From Tipula vernalis (Eukaryota; Arthropoda; Insecta; Diptera; Tipulidae), in contig OY282559.1 of assembly GCA_958295665.1 (NCBI GenBank), forward strand, positions 261,150,245-261,214,244: 64,000 nucleotides of DNA. The letters run 5' to 3'. Below are positions 24,277-36,291 of this stretch, one piece after another. The position numbers and the translations under genes were made by a program. The notes below the pieces were generated by a model that was not told the origin of the DNA, did no database searches, and saw only the letters and a program-made list of their open reading frames with translations. Numbering within the stretch: the stretch's first letter is position 1; every line of letters begins with the position of its first letter.

Positions 24277-27200
24277 TCTCTTTGTTGCTGAACGATAAAA
24301 TGCCCCACAATGGCAATTATGAGATCTAATCTCATGTAAATACACCTGCAAAACAATTTAAGCATTTCTCTTTCTCTTCTTTTGGCATATGTATATCGCT
24401 CCATAACAAATTGTATACGCCTGCGTTTCACAATAAATCAACCCGGACTGAGAATAGTTCAAGAGAATTTGGCGTCTGGAGAGATAAATCCTTAGAGATT
24501 TGAATATTTAGTTTACAAATAATGCTTTAGAAATTACTGTTAAGGATAACACTTAAGCTCTAATTGATCCCAGTGATTAGAATTCGGAGTTCGGTGGTTG
24601 GACTTTCGATTAGCTTTGAAGTTCGATGATTTTATTGTAGTTTGGAAATTAGAATTTTAATTCTTGAGTTTGTATTTTGGCATCAATACATTGAAATAAA
24701 ATGTCTGTATATTGTGATTGATATCGAAAACAATCAATTATACCCGGAAAAGAGAAACTTTCCTTGGAAAAGTTGAATTGAAAAAGAAGAAAATTATTAT
24801 CTAAGTAAGGGTTCGTCTTTAGAGATGCTTTAGGCAATATTTACGACTAAGATTTATAAAAAACCTTTTTGACTGAGTCAAGAAACGACTTTCATCAGAA
24901 ATTAGACTATTGTACAAAGTTTTATGTTTTTGCATCACTACATACAAATAAAAGAAAGGTTTTATTTTTGATTTTGTTATCAAAACGTTTCAGCTTTTCA
25001 TATTTTATTTGAGACTTGCATCCACTGTCTAACAAATGTTATACCCCTCGTTCAATCCCCTTTACACGTATCACATACAAATCTTCAGAAAAACGCTAAT
25101 TAAAACATATCCAACATTGATTTCATTTCCGCTTTCGTTAAACTTAAAACTCAATCGATTTTCCTTTCAACAATCAACAAAAACTTATAAACGATCGTAC
25201 GTGTTAGGTATATATTATCAAGAAAAACTATAAAAATAAATTTTCTATTATGACGTTCGATTTTTATTTTATTTTATATTAAAAACTTAATAAATAAATA
25301 TTGATTTTATTTGTATATAAACGAACGCACACATTTTTATATCAGAAGAAAAGTTGGGAAATATTTTTACTTTATTAGGGGTATTATAAAAAAAAAAAAT
25401 ACGCACCCATAATCGAATAAGACTAAATTCATTTTGTTTTTCAATCGAAATAAAAATTAGAAATTTAATTGGATTAGAAACCACGTCGTTATATTATATA
25501 GGGACTGCTCTCTACATACACCTATTTCGTTTGGTTTTACATACATATAACAGCAATAATAAAAACAACAACAATATTAAATGTGTAATAAAACTAAAAA
25601 TTATTAATGACAAATGTCATTATTGGTTATTTATTATGATAGAAAAAATATTAGATTCGTATAATGATATAATAGATAAACTGTTGAAGGAGTTTATCGA
25701 TTTCTATATTATTTGTTGTTACTTTGTTAGTAACAAATATATTCAAACGGTTTGAGATACGAGTATGTATAGGTGGGGAACAACAGATGACGACATTAAA
25801 ACTACCATTAAGTGAATTTTAGTCTCTATATTAGGAATAATTTTATGTTTCATTTTTATGTAATGTCATTATAAGATGCGAACATAAACATTTCTTTTTT
25901 TGTTCTAAAGACTGATTAGAGCATTGATTAACTTATAAAATTGAATATTACACGATAAAATGATGTCGTAATGTCGCACATCATACAATAATTGTCAGAT
26001 CAATACATAAGTACATATTCGTAAAGTAGAACGACTACCAGCCAGCCGTATATGCTTTACACTTTTATCTTTCGAACATTCGACTTGCTTGCTGCTTTCA
26101 TATTTTCGTTAATATGATTTTAATATTTTTATCAAGGGTGATATTTGAGTTTTTTTACTTTGAGCGGAAAATTGCTTTTGGGAAAATAAAAACCGAAGAG
26201 AAATAGAAAATATACAAGAACCTTTAATTCTACTTTATATCGTTGCTTACAATGAGGTTTTAATATCACACCAAACACATAAAAAAAAAAAAAAAGAATT
26301 TGTTGGTGAAGACGGAAGCACGAAAATATATAGGAAAATATAATTTTATTTTTCTTATCAGGATATTTACGTGGTTATAGTAAAAATGTGTTTAGGGTGG
26401 TTTGTTTTGATATTTTTACACAACTTTATTTTTTTTTGCGCGCGTGGTTTTCTAAGTGAATAATACAAATTTGTGTATATATGTATCTGTTAGTTAAAGT
26501 TCATTGTGATTTATAATTTTCACTTAAGATGAAGTAATGTTCTTGTGGAAAATTTGTATATCACCGAAAAAAAAAAAAAAATTATAATTTGGTTTTATTA
26601 TGACACAGGGTGGATTATCTGTTCACTGGCTGATTTTGGTGACATAGGCATGTATCACTTAAACGTGGATTTAGATACTGTTTTACACTTGTTAGGTTGT
26701 TGTTAGTTTATTAATTAGACGTATATATAGATTCAACGATAAATTTAATTAAAAATTTGGACTTTAGATTCAGATAGGTATTAATTTATTTTGATTTAAC
26801 TTAAACTTAACTTTAACTACTTTAATTGATATTATTAATTTATTACCTTTATGGATGTCACTCTAACAAATATTGTGCTTTGGTTGTAAGGCTAAGCGTT
26901 TGCTTGATTAGCGAAATTATTTAATTAAGTTACCGCGGGTGGGCTTTAATTAGATGGAGAATTAGAAACTACACTTTTGGTGATTAAGTTTATTCTGAAT
27001 TATTCTTACTAAATTTCGAGTTTAAATACATTTTTATAAACTGCTTAAATAGTAAGTTTTTATAATGTTTTTTTTATAATATTGTGTATATTCTTACATA
27101 CTAAAATATTTTGCATACTTGACAAATAGTATGTATGCTATTAATATTTTGCTTTATGCAACCTATGCGATTTTTCTGGAAACAATTTATTTGTTATTAC

Positions 27201-28200
27201 TTAAAATTAAAATGATAACTTGACAAATAAGCCCTGTTCACAGGTGAAGTGAACAGTGGATTTAACAAAAAAAAAAAAACATTTGAGCTTTCGAATTTCG
27301 ATTAATATTAGGTAATAATTGGAAATTTATCATCTCAGAAAACTGAAATATATAGATTGTTATTGGTATTTCTCACCTTCTCTCTGCGTAATTTGTTTAC
27401 ACAGAAATTGAATTCAAAGTTTCAAAACAGTATTGCATAAGAATATTTTCTTGAAAACATTGCTTTTATTTATTGGTTCTCTGACAGCGAATTAACAAAA
27501 ATATCTTGCTGCGAAGGAATGGTAGACGTCAGTTCCTGTATAATTTCTTCCTGAGTGCTTTTCGAATGTTCAATTATTGTGAACGACGTAAGAAAGGCGT
27601 GTTGGTAGAACATGGGGTGCCGTATTTTTACCTAAAATTGAACGAACTTTTCGTTTTACCATTTTGATATTTCAATTTTCAACCAAACCATACATCTAAG
27701 ACAGTGGCAAGCAACAATTACGATTTTAGACAGTGGTGATCAAAATAAATACCATAATTCGATAATTTAATTTTGACCTAAACATTTCGATTTCATTGGA
27801 CACGTCAATGTTTACAATGAATCTTGAACTCTATCGTGACATGTTGTACAGAATGGACGTTGTATTATTGTAGTTTAAACTTCGGGGTAGCGTTAGATCT
27901 AGTATTGTAGCGTTAATTATTCCGACTAATATCTTATACAGCCAAATATTGCAACATCTTAGGTAAAATCAATGCCTGAATATTATTTTATTTACAAGGA
28001 TCTTAATATACATATGTGGTGCTCTTGGTTTAATCAATTAATTAATTACTAACGTGAATTAAACTTATCTATTTTTTCTAATTTTATAATTTGTGAACTA
28101 AAATGCTACCATTTATAATGTACTAAAATATTATCATTTATAATGTACTAAAAAGTATTGCCGATAGGGTAGATTGAAATAATCATTAATCTCGTACTGT
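24277..28200. other. sm: Long AT-rich intron stretch, nothing recognised
   Basis: Unique-looking AT-rich sequence without coding similarity or clear repeats on either strand. Confidence 0.5.
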
Positions 28201-28259
28201 ATGTATAAAAAATAATGGCTTGTCAAAAAAAGAGTAGTCAGTCGATCGCTATCTCTCAA

Positions 28260-30893
28260 TAAAAAATAACCTAAAATAAAAGAGTTTTTTAATAATTGTT
28301 AAATTGCTTTGTAGCTACAAACTTTAAGAACACTGAAAAAAATTTCCACATTATCAACAGAGAGCAGCCACAATTTTAAGGTTTTCAAAAATAATTTTTT
28401 AGTACTGATCAGTTTTATATTTTCTGGTAACTGGTTAAAAAGCTTGGGTGCGGTATACGAGAAAAACTTTCTGAAGTATTCCTTAGTGGCGAAGGGGACA
28501 TGATATTTGTTTCGTTTGCGCAATTTATAATTTGGTTCAGGATTTAGAATTCTGTCGCCACGTCTGATGAAATAGAAACGCAATACTTTATAAATATACA
28601 AATATCTTCAAGGAAGCATCATATTTTCCACGAATAAAGGAAAAGAAGCAGTTCTTCTATTTTTAAAATTGATAATACGAACAAAATGCTTCTGCATTTT
28701 AATCAGCTTTTTAAGTCTTTCTAAATGTATACCTCCCCAGCAAGAAAATCCATACTGTAAATGGGAATCAACTAATGCATAATATAGGGTTTTTAGAAAT
28801 ATTTGATCACAAATTGTGCGAACAAAATAAAAACTTCGTAAAGCTGGTAGTAACTTAACAGCTAGACTATCAACATGAGCTTTAAAATTTAATTTTGAAT
28901 CAACATGACATCTAGATACTTAAATTCATTTACTTGCTCGATCGATACGCAATTCATATCACATAAATTTCCATTGCATTTGAAAGAATGGTATTTGAGA
29001 TCTATTTTAACTGGCTTCTTATGTCCTATGTTAAATACAATGAACTTACTTTTGGGACTCAAAACCATTTGGTGAATATGAAACCATTTTTTTATTAGTC
29101 TATAAGGTCATGGTTCATTGCATCTTCTAAATCTTCGACACAGTTTGATGCATAGGTTAAAGCTATATCATCAGCAAAAGCTGTTATATTTCCTATTAGT
29201 TTCAATTTGAAAATTGACATTAAATAAATTAAAAACAAGACGGGTCCTAAGACCGAACCTTGAGGGACACCTATATTCACTGATGTTTCATTACTAAGGA
29301 CATTATTGTTTCTTAAAATTTGCTTTCTGTTCGTAAGATATGATTTTAGCAGATCAAATGTCACACCTCTTACACCTAATTTTAATAATTTTTCCAGTAA
29401 AAGTTTATGATTGACAGTGTCGAAAGCTTTTGAAATGTCCAAAAATAACCAAGCACATCTTAGACCACTGCTTAAATTAGAGTACAGTGGTGATAGAAAA
29501 TTCAACAGAGCATCCTCGGTCGATACATTTTTTCTGAAACCAAACTGTCTTTTATCTATAAAATTAATTTTTTCTAGATAAGCTAGAAGCCGACTTTTTA
29601 TAAATTTCTCAAAAATTTTAGAAAACGTATTGAGAAGGGTTATTGGACGATAATTATTGAGATGTTTACGTGATTCGTTCTTATGTAACGGTGTGACTAT
29701 ACCATTCTTTAATCTACTTGGTAAAACATCATTCAGTAAACAAATGTTACAAATGTATGTCAGAACATTAGTAATATAAGGACAAATTTTTTTTTGTCAA
29801 TATTGCTGATAATCCATCAATACCACATGATTGAGTATTTTTAAAATTTTTTATTATAGATGAAAGTTCAGTTTCTGACGTAGGATTTAAAAACATACTC
29901 TGTGTTACATACGTCAATGAAAATAAATTTGTTTCTTCCACTGAGATAGAACAATTTTCATACTTGGCATTTAACTCTTCATATGGTGTTCTAGTGAAAA
30001 ATTCAATAAAAACATTTGGAATTTCAGAAATGTCATTAACTAGCGAACCATTTGTTTCCTCAATTTCATGAATAATGTTATTCGATATAGTTTTATTCAT
30101 CATTCATTTTACGACTTTCCATTTAGTTCTAATATCCATTGCATTAAGGAATTTATTCCTATAGTAATTTGACTTGATTGCAGGAACCATTTGTTTAATT
30201 CTAAAGTTTAGTAATTTAACAGTTCGAAAGAGCTTATAATTTTCTAGATACTTATTCAGTAATTTAAGTTTTCGATTCCTAACCGTTATTTTTAATAACA
30301 AACCATTTGCCATCCATGGTTTTAACTTGAAACTTTTGCTGTTAATTTTTTATTTTGGAGCACTGTTCGATGTACAAGTTTGAGTTTTCAATGAACGAAT
30401 TACGACTATATTTCACTCCAATTAACAATTTTCAAGTACCTGTCTAATTCAGAGAACATTATTTCTTTTGAAACACTTGGTTTTAACGATTTAGTACGAT
30501 TTTTAACTTTAAATTTACAGAAAAATTCAATTATTATTGTACTGTGATCAGCGATTTCAAGGTTTAGGTTATATTCAATTACCGAAAATTTATTATTTAA
30601 GTCAAACCTAGTCAACACATGATCTATACAAGTTGATGAAATTAAACGCGTAGTGGAATTAACAAAAGACTCAAGACCGAAAGAAGAACAAAGCATCAAA
30701 TAAATATTCATCTCTAACATTACAACTTTTGAGTATTTTAATGTTTATGTCCCCCAGCACTATAAGGTTTTTTGATTTTTCTGATTCGAGAAAATCGGAA
30801 AATTCCAGCATAAAAGTATCAAAAGCGAAAGCGATAAATTAATATGAAGCTAATTTGAATAGAATTTAAGCTAACTGTTAATTTCAAAGCATC
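28260..30893 (-). pseudogene. CR1-like LINE, 3' part (endonuclease end, RT, C-terminal tail)
   Basis: This is the downstream half of the LINE split by the LTR element. Minus-strand order: endonuclease C-terminal part with LVLGDINIKILK-like motif (read here as NLIVLGDINIKILK, about 30800-30760), SSFGLESFVNSTTRLISSTC and IDHVL (about 30690-30620). RT fingers (QSCGIDGLSA, about 29830). RT core (LFLDISKAFDTVNH, about 29450; GVPQGSVLGPVLFLIYL, about 29270; AFADDIAL, about 29180). A C-terminal tail ATKEYFRKFFSYTAPKLFNQ near 28470-28410. Several frameshifts and stops separate these pieces. The RT and tail motifs fit the CR1/Jockey assemblage. The 3' end is not precisely defined. Confidence 0.8.
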
Positions 30894-30897
30894 AGCT

Positions 30898-31095
30898 TAA
30901 AACCCGATTTGTAATTTAAAATTTTAGGTTAAACAAAATAAAAGTCAACGGTTAGTCGATAACGCAGAAATACATTTTATTAAAAAAACCAATAATTTAC
31001 GTCTTTCTTCTTTGACATACTTTTTTAAACTAAACTATTTTCTCCTTTGTTTGTCTTCGTTGATTTTTTTTTTGTTACAGGGTATTCCTGTTTCA
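30898..31095 (-). repeat. 3' LTR (198 bp)
   Basis: Matches 34472-34668 except for one extra T in a poly-T tract. On the coding strand it contains AATAAA, a possible polyadenylation signal. Its first three bases (TGA) also serve as the stop codon of the gag-pol frame. Confidence 0.95.
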
Positions 31096-34000
31096 GTCGT
31101 CCATCCTGTCACCAGTGATGTCCTCATCGATGTCGTCGATATTTCCTGCTTCCTCCAGATCTTCTAACGTACACCAAGGCTTTAATCGATCTGAACTGCA
31201 TACCCCATCAAATTTCCGCTGAGTTTGTTCGGCTCCTGGAACATCGACAATGTGATATCTATCGTTACCAAGCGCTTTATCAATTAAATATGGTCCCCGA
31301 TATTTTGGAATTAACTTTCTTGATGTACCACTTGGGGCACCGCCTTCCCACTTTACGAATACCATATCGCCTTCGTTGTATTTATGAGGGGCACAGTGTG
31401 CTTTATCAAAACGTTGTTTCTGGCGTATGCCAGCTGCTTTCGTTCTCTCATAAGCTAGCTTGTTAATAGTTGCCACGTCATCATCGGTAAACTTATTATT
31501 TTCTATTGACAGCAACAATTTATTTTTTAATATACTTCGCGGTTCATATGTTAAGATTAGCCTTTGAGGTGACAGTTTCGTTGTGTCATTGATCATTGTA
31601 TTTAATGCCCATTGTATATTTCGAATATTTGTGTCCCATTTCCTATCGTCTTCTCCAACCATTGCTCGTAACATTCCCAAAATAGTTCTGTTGTACCTTT
31701 CACATTGGCCGTTAGCTCTTGGCGTTGCGGTAGCATTCAAAATATGTTTGATATTGTTTTCCGAACAATATGTTTCGAATGACCGTGCTGTAAATGTAGT
31801 GCCGCGATCACTAATTAACCTCGTTGGAACTCCAAAATGAGTGGTCCAATCATTCATAGCCGATATAACTGGAGCTGTATTCGTTGATTTTACTGCTTTA
31901 ATAGCTACGTATTTTGAAAACGCGTCTATTATAACTATCAAATGAGCATTACCTTTGGACGTTTTCGGGAAAGGACCCAAGTGGTCCACATGTATGGTGT
32001 GAAATGGTATTGGCGTCTTATCAATAGGATACATTTCACCTTCCTTTATTCCACCTTTCGATTTTGTATAACCACATTCCAGACACGACGAAATATATTT
32101 CTTTATATAGTCCCTTATTCGAGACAACCAAAAGTGTCTGCGAATAACTTCAACCGTTTTTTCAACGCCCGGGTGTCCCATATCGTCGTGATTCATTTTA
32201 GCTATACGCCACTTTAATGTTCTGGGCACAACCCACATTCGTTTACCGTGTACAATTTGGTACAATTGTTCTTTATATACCGTATAATCTGCATGCATCT
32301 GTCGTTCATCAGAATTAATTGGTTTTCGACCCATAACTTCGATGATTTTTTTAATATCATCGTCTAAGCGTTGCATACCGACAAGCCAATCATCTTGCTG
32401 TGATACTAGGAACACATCAATCGTTGCTGGTTCAAGATCCACTCCGTCGTCAATTGTGTTCCGGCTAAGTGCGTCGACATGTTGCATCTTCTGTCCACTT
32501 CGGTGAACAGTATTAAAGCTATATTCAGTCAATAGGACTTCATTTATAACTCCATTTTGTCCATTTAACGAAATGCCACTTGAAACATCACATCTTTCTG
32601 CCATGTCCAAAGTTCGATTAATCAACAAGGTATCGCTTATGTTGAGATTTTGAAATTTTAACGTATTGTGTTCTCTGATCATTCTTACGGTTGGTTTATC
32701 AATAAAATTTTGACCAATTAGAGATTGGGTATTTAAATATTGGTCAGGAACAATAAGCAACTCAATCTCATCGGCCACTTCATCAATTTGAACCCTCGCT
32801 CGTATCTTCTCGTTGGCAACCACACCGCCACCTGCAAATCCTTTGACAAACACGTTACATTTAATTCGTTCCATTCCAAGCCCCACGTTACTTTCTCGTA
32901 TCATTGAGCATTGACTTCCACAGTCAATTAATCCCAAAACTTCCACGTTACCGTTCAACATTACAGTTTTGATATAAGAACACGCATCGTCGGTTGTTAT
33001 TCTACCATTGAAAGATTTTTGAGCGCCAGTCATAGTAGAACATTCTGTTTGTCCCCTCGGATGAACACGCGAACATTTCCTACATCGTTCTCGTCTCTGT
33101 GGTTCAGGACAATTTATAGACAAATGTCTTGGTTTTGAACAATTATAACATTCATACGTCCTAGCTGGACGAATTTCGTTGGTTGCTTCCTTGTTAACTG
33201 GTTTTCCCGGCGTACTCATATTACTTTGTATATTCAGCCGAACCGAATTGTGTTCAGCATTTGTAGTCCGTGCACTCTGCGCACTTCCTTGCCGCATGCT
33301 CAAATACCACTCGATACGTTGACGCAATTCATCCACATTAGCTACTATTTGTGTACGCAACGATGCACTTAGCTGATAATCATTCAGCCCCAAAATTATA
33401 TACTTTATTAAAGCCTCATCTGAAACTTTACGTTGGCCGATGGCACACATTTCATAATAATATTCAATCAACGTTTGGTCTCGTTTGCGAATTTTTGATC
33501 GTAACTTGTCGTGTAACTCTGCTTCGCCCATATGTGAATTAAAATGTTTCATCAATTCGTCTGCAAATATTTTCCACTTGATAAACACGCATTGAACTGA
33601 ATTAAACCATAATTTAGCCGATCCTTTTAGTTTATTCCCGATTGTTAACATAATAATTCGTTCATTTATGTCATAAATATTCATCAGCGATTCAACTTTT
33701 TGAACGAATTGTTCCGACGTTAATAATGCTGCCCTTGCAGGATCAAATTCAGGGAGTATATCGATCACATCACGGGGTGTAAGATTAAATTGATTTTGAG
33801 AATTACGGTTGGTATCCCTCTCCGGGAATGTAGTATGTTTATCGTCGTTTGCTTTGTAACGCGACAATTCCGATAATTCCTCATTAAGCATACGCTCACG
33901 CTCAATAAGCACTTTCTCTCGCTCTAAAGAATGTATTCGCTGTTCAAGTTCCGTTAAATTTCGCTCGTAAATAACATTTTTCGAATGCAACAATACATCA

Positions 34001-34302
34001 TTTAGCTCGTTTGCATCACAAGTATTTCGTTTATTCACTTCGCTAGGAATACTACTAATGTTTCCAAGCTTAGATTTCGTAAAATTGCCACTAGTTTGCT
34101 GCAACTCGTAACAATTTTCATTGTTCACTTGTAATCGCGACGTTTCATCTTCATACGTTTCTAACCGTTCCGCTAACGTTTTACGCTTCCCGTTATTGCT
34201 TAACCCACGTTTACCGCATTCGATTCGTAATTGCGCAACCGAAAGATTTGAAAAATCCATAACAACTTGATTGGATTCACCCTGTGCAATTTTATATACC
34301 AC
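31093..34302 (-). CDS. Gag-protease-integrase fusion (1069 aa) with RT and most of RNase H deleted
   Basis: One uninterrupted frame. Residues 17-48 form a SAP-like DNA-binding motif (LSVAQLRIECGKRGLS). A charged, likely coiled segment covers 115-150. A Gag core spans about 180-330 (LWFNSVQ; MKHFNSHMGEAELHDKL). A CCHC knuckle is at C385, C388, H393, C398, followed by a second Cys/His cluster (407-421). The protease has Asp460 in the unusual motif IDCGSQ (usually DTG or DSG). At about residue 590 the sequence jumps to the very end of RNase H (HRSG, DALSR, 600-614). Integrase follows: zinc finger H705, H710, C740, C743; catalytic D773, D832 and E868 with exact DD35E spacing; GPY/F module (YRGPYLI, 1001-1007). 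About 450-500 residues expected for RT and RNase H are absent, yet the frame is kept. The stop codon lies in the LTR. No envelope gene is present. The protein cannot reverse-transcribe alone. Confidence 0.92.
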   Translation of the reverse strand: MVYKIAQGESNQVVMDFSNLSVAQLRIECGKRGLSNNGKRKTLAERLETYEDETSRLQVNNENCYELQQTSGNFTKSKLGNISSIPSEVNKRNTCDANELNDVLLHSKNVIYERNLTELEQRIHSLEREKVLIERERMLNEELSELSRYKANDDKHTTFPERDTNRNSQNQFNLTPRDVIDILPEFDPARAALLTSEQFVQKVESLMNIYDINERIIMLTIGNKLKGSAKLWFNSVQCVFIKWKIFADELMKHFNSHMGEAELHDKLRSKIRKRDQTLIEYYYEMCAIGQRKVSDEALIKYIILGLNDYQLSASLRTQIVANVDELRQRIEWYLSMRQGSAQSARTTNAEHNSVRLNIQSNMSTPGKPVNKEATNEIRPARTYECYNCSKPRHLSINCPEPQRRERCRKCSRVHPRGQTECSTMTGAQKSFNGRITTDDACSYIKTVMLNGNVEVLGLIDCGSQCSMIRESNVGLGMERIKCNVFVKGFAGGGVVANEKIRARVQIDEVADEIELLIVPDQYLNTQSLIGQNFIDKPTVRMIREHNTLKFQNLNISDTLLINRTLDMAERCDVSSGISLNGQNGVINEVLLTEYSFNTVHRSGQKMQHVDALSRNTIDDGVDLEPATIDVFLVSQQDDWLVGMQRLDDDIKKIIEVMGRKPINSDERQMHADYTVYKEQLYQIVHGKRMWVVPRTLKWRIAKMNHDDMGHPGVEKTVEVIRRHFWLSRIRDYIKKYISSCLECGYTKSKGGIKEGEMYPIDKTPIPFHTIHVDHLGPFPKTSKGNAHLIVIIDAFSKYVAIKAVKSTNTAPVISAMNDWTTHFGVPTRLISDRGTTFTARSFETYCSENNIKHILNATATPRANGQCERYNRTILGMLRAMVGEDDRKWDTNIRNIQWALNTMINDTTKLSPQRLILTYEPRSILKNKLLLSIENNKFTDDDVATINKLAYERTKAAGIRQKQRFDKAHCAPHKYNEGDMVFVKWEGGAPSGTSRKLIPKYRGPYLIDKALGNDRYHIVDVPGAEQTQRKFDGVCSSDRLKPWCTLEDLEEAGNIDDIDEDITGDRMDD

Positions 34303-34456
34303 AAAGTTCCGTTATTATATATAACTGTATTACTCTCTCACTCTCCTGCACCAATTAACAGATATTCACGTTTCGTTCTTGATTTATTTTACGTTCACCG
34401 TTTGTTTTTTTAATTTCATTCGAATGCACTTTATTGTCACGTATTTTAAGTACTTT

Positions 34457-34469
34457 ATCCCACTTCTGA
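34457..34469 (-). promoter_or_regulatory. Candidate primer-binding site (tRNA-Leu type)
   Basis: On the coding strand, two bases after the LTR, TCAGAAGTGGGAT is complementary to the end of eukaryotic leucine tRNAs (ATCCCACTTCTGA before the terminal ACA-CCA). From memory, mdg3-like gypsy elements use a leucine tRNA. The terminal TGG expected opposite CCA is missing, so the priming position is shifted inward. Confidence 0.6.
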
Positions 34470-34471
34470 AC

Positions 34472-34668
34472 TAAAACCCGATTTGTAATTTAAAATTTTA
34501 GGTTAAACAAAATAAAAGTCAACGGTTAGTCGATAACGCAGAAATACATTTTATTAAAAAAACCAATAATTTACGTCTTTCTTCTTTGACATACTTTTTT
34601 AAACTAAACTATTTTCTCCTTTGTTTGTCTTCGTTGATTTTTTTTTGTTACAGGGTATTCCTGTTTCA
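34472..34668 (-). repeat. 5' LTR (197 bp)
   Basis: Upstream LTR relative to the element's coding strand. Near-identity with the other LTR indicates a recent insertion, since the two are made identical at integration. Confidence 0.95.
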
Positions 34669-34672
34669 AGCT

Positions 34673-36009
34673 GATGTAAAGCTTAAATAACTTACTACAT
34701 GGGACATATCTTTACTTCATATACAGCAACACCACCAGATTCACATCCATCATTACACTTTGCATAAAAATAATAATCATCCACAGAATAGCTCCAAATT
34801 TCATTACTCGAAATCCAAATTTCACTCAAAAAAATGATATCAAGTTTCTGATCCAGTTCATTAATATTTGCTAAAAACAAATCCATGTTTTTCCTCATGC
34901 TTCTTATATTTTGTAAAACAAAGCTAAAATTAAAAAAAATTTGAATTATGGTTAAGGATATCACTATAATAGTTATTAGTTTTATTTGATTTATTCTTAT
35001 CTTAAATTAACGACGAAGATATTGTGTCTGTACTATTCAAATCAGACATCACGTAATGTTAATTATTACTATTAATATTTAAAAGATCCTCTTCGCAATT
35101 TATGATATGAATTGGTGACGTATTGTCTTTCCTTAATTTAATTACACCATTTTGGGTCCAAGTATAGTTGTAGTGGTTTGCCTTTTTCCACTGGTTAGCC
35201 ATATATAACAAGTGATGCTTTTGATATGTCAAGCTTTCATTAATAAATATTCGCAACATTTTTTAGGCCTAGTTGAATTTAAGTTGTTCTCTACAGAATC
35301 CTCTCCTATATTGCTGTCTTCTATCGGTTCACTGTTGAATATTTTTGTTGTCAATGCTTTTCTATGTTCTACTTTCCTCTTCATTATTTGATATTTTATT
35401 TCTTCGGATTGAAGTTGTTAAACAATTTTTGATGCCATATTTTTTCCCTTAATCCAGTAACACCTCTTATAATTATGTTCACTAACTGCCATTTGTAGAG
35501 CGGTTTTGAAAACGGAATCAACAACACTAGAAGCTTCTATTTTCTCCATATAAGTTATTCCATGAATTTCTATACGGTCTATACGCCCCTCAAGGTTGCT
35601 AACCGGTACTTTAAGCAGAGTTTTCATTTGATAAACTTTCGATTTTAGCTAATAAATTCTCCAATTTTTCGATTTTCAGCTCAATTGCATTATAATTCGA
35701 TAAATTGATTTTATTTTGTTTATCAATTTTTTCGTTTTGAGCATCAATTTTATTAGACAAGATACTAATAGCTTTGATAATGTCATTTGCACTATTATCA
35801 CAAGATTTTGTTTCCAATTTACTGGGATTTATTTTCATTGAACAATTTACACTGCACTTCCAGTCTTTTCTTTTTTGCACCATAGAATCTAGTTCATTTT
35901 TGCTTAAATTTAGACAAATTGCATGATAAATTTGGCCACATTGACAACAGATGATTTTATTTAAATCATCCCATTGTACAGACATTTTATAGCTACCACA
36001 CGATGGCAT
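34673..36009 (-). pseudogene. CR1-like LINE, 5' part (PHD-type ORF1 and endonuclease start)
   Basis: The upstream half of the LINE. An ORF1 starts at 36009 with a Cys/His cluster (MPSCGSY, ICCQCGQIYHAICLNLS, WKCSVNC) of PHD-finger type. A predicted coiled coil follows (ILSNKIDAQNEKIDKQNK to LENLLAKIESLS). Then comes an FP25K-like region (RIFINESLTYQKHHLLYMAN and NGVIKLRKDNTSPIHI, about 35250-35110). The endonuclease starts at NIRSMRKNMDLFLANINELD, with LDIIFLSEIWIS near 34850, and is cut off by the LTR insertion at 34669-34672. Frameshifts and stops show it was decaying. The combination of PHD finger, coiled coil and FP-like domain is typical of ORF1 proteins of CR1-group LINEs. Confidence 0.75.
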
Positions 36010-36291
36010 ATTTGGATTTAATTATTATTTTATTTTTTGTTGTAATGTTCATCAGTAATGTTCATAAATTTGATACTTTATTATTTTATTTTGGATGTTA
36101 TACAAACATTTAAACTTTCTCACTAAATTAGTTTTCAGTACACATAAAACCACAATAATCCATTTTTAAACTTTAGTTTATTAGCTAATTTATTATTATT
36201 TTAATTTTTATGTATTTACAAAACTCAAAAATTAATGTTCACAATGAACGAATGTCATCCGATGTGCACCCAACAACAGATGAAAAGAGAA
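36010..36291. other. Upstream of LINE ORF1, probably LINE 5' region
   Basis: Non-coding AT-rich sequence between the LINE ORF1 start and the MITE. The LINE 5' boundary could not be set. Confidence 0.35.

Larger units (their letters stand above)
30898..34668 (-). mobile_element. Young gypsy-type LTR retrotransposon lacking RT, nested in the LINE
   Basis: A 3771-bp element with two direct LTRs (198 and 197 bp) that differ only by one T in a poly-T run. It is flanked by the 4-bp target duplication AGCT (30894-30897 and 34669-34672). On the coding strand the LTR starts TGAAACAGG and ends GGGTTTTA. Removing the element and one AGCT rejoins the LINE at a 12-bp perfect palindrome, CATCAGCTGATG. A primer site complementary to the tRNA-Leu 3' end lies directly inside the upstream LTR. 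The single internal frame has gag, protease and integrase but no reverse transcriptase. It is in the same orientation as the LINE and antisense to smooth. Confidence 0.92.

Noticed and set aside
31583..33542. Several + strand frames of 60-90 codons
   Set aside because: They lie opposite the gag-protease-integrase frame and have no recognisable domains.
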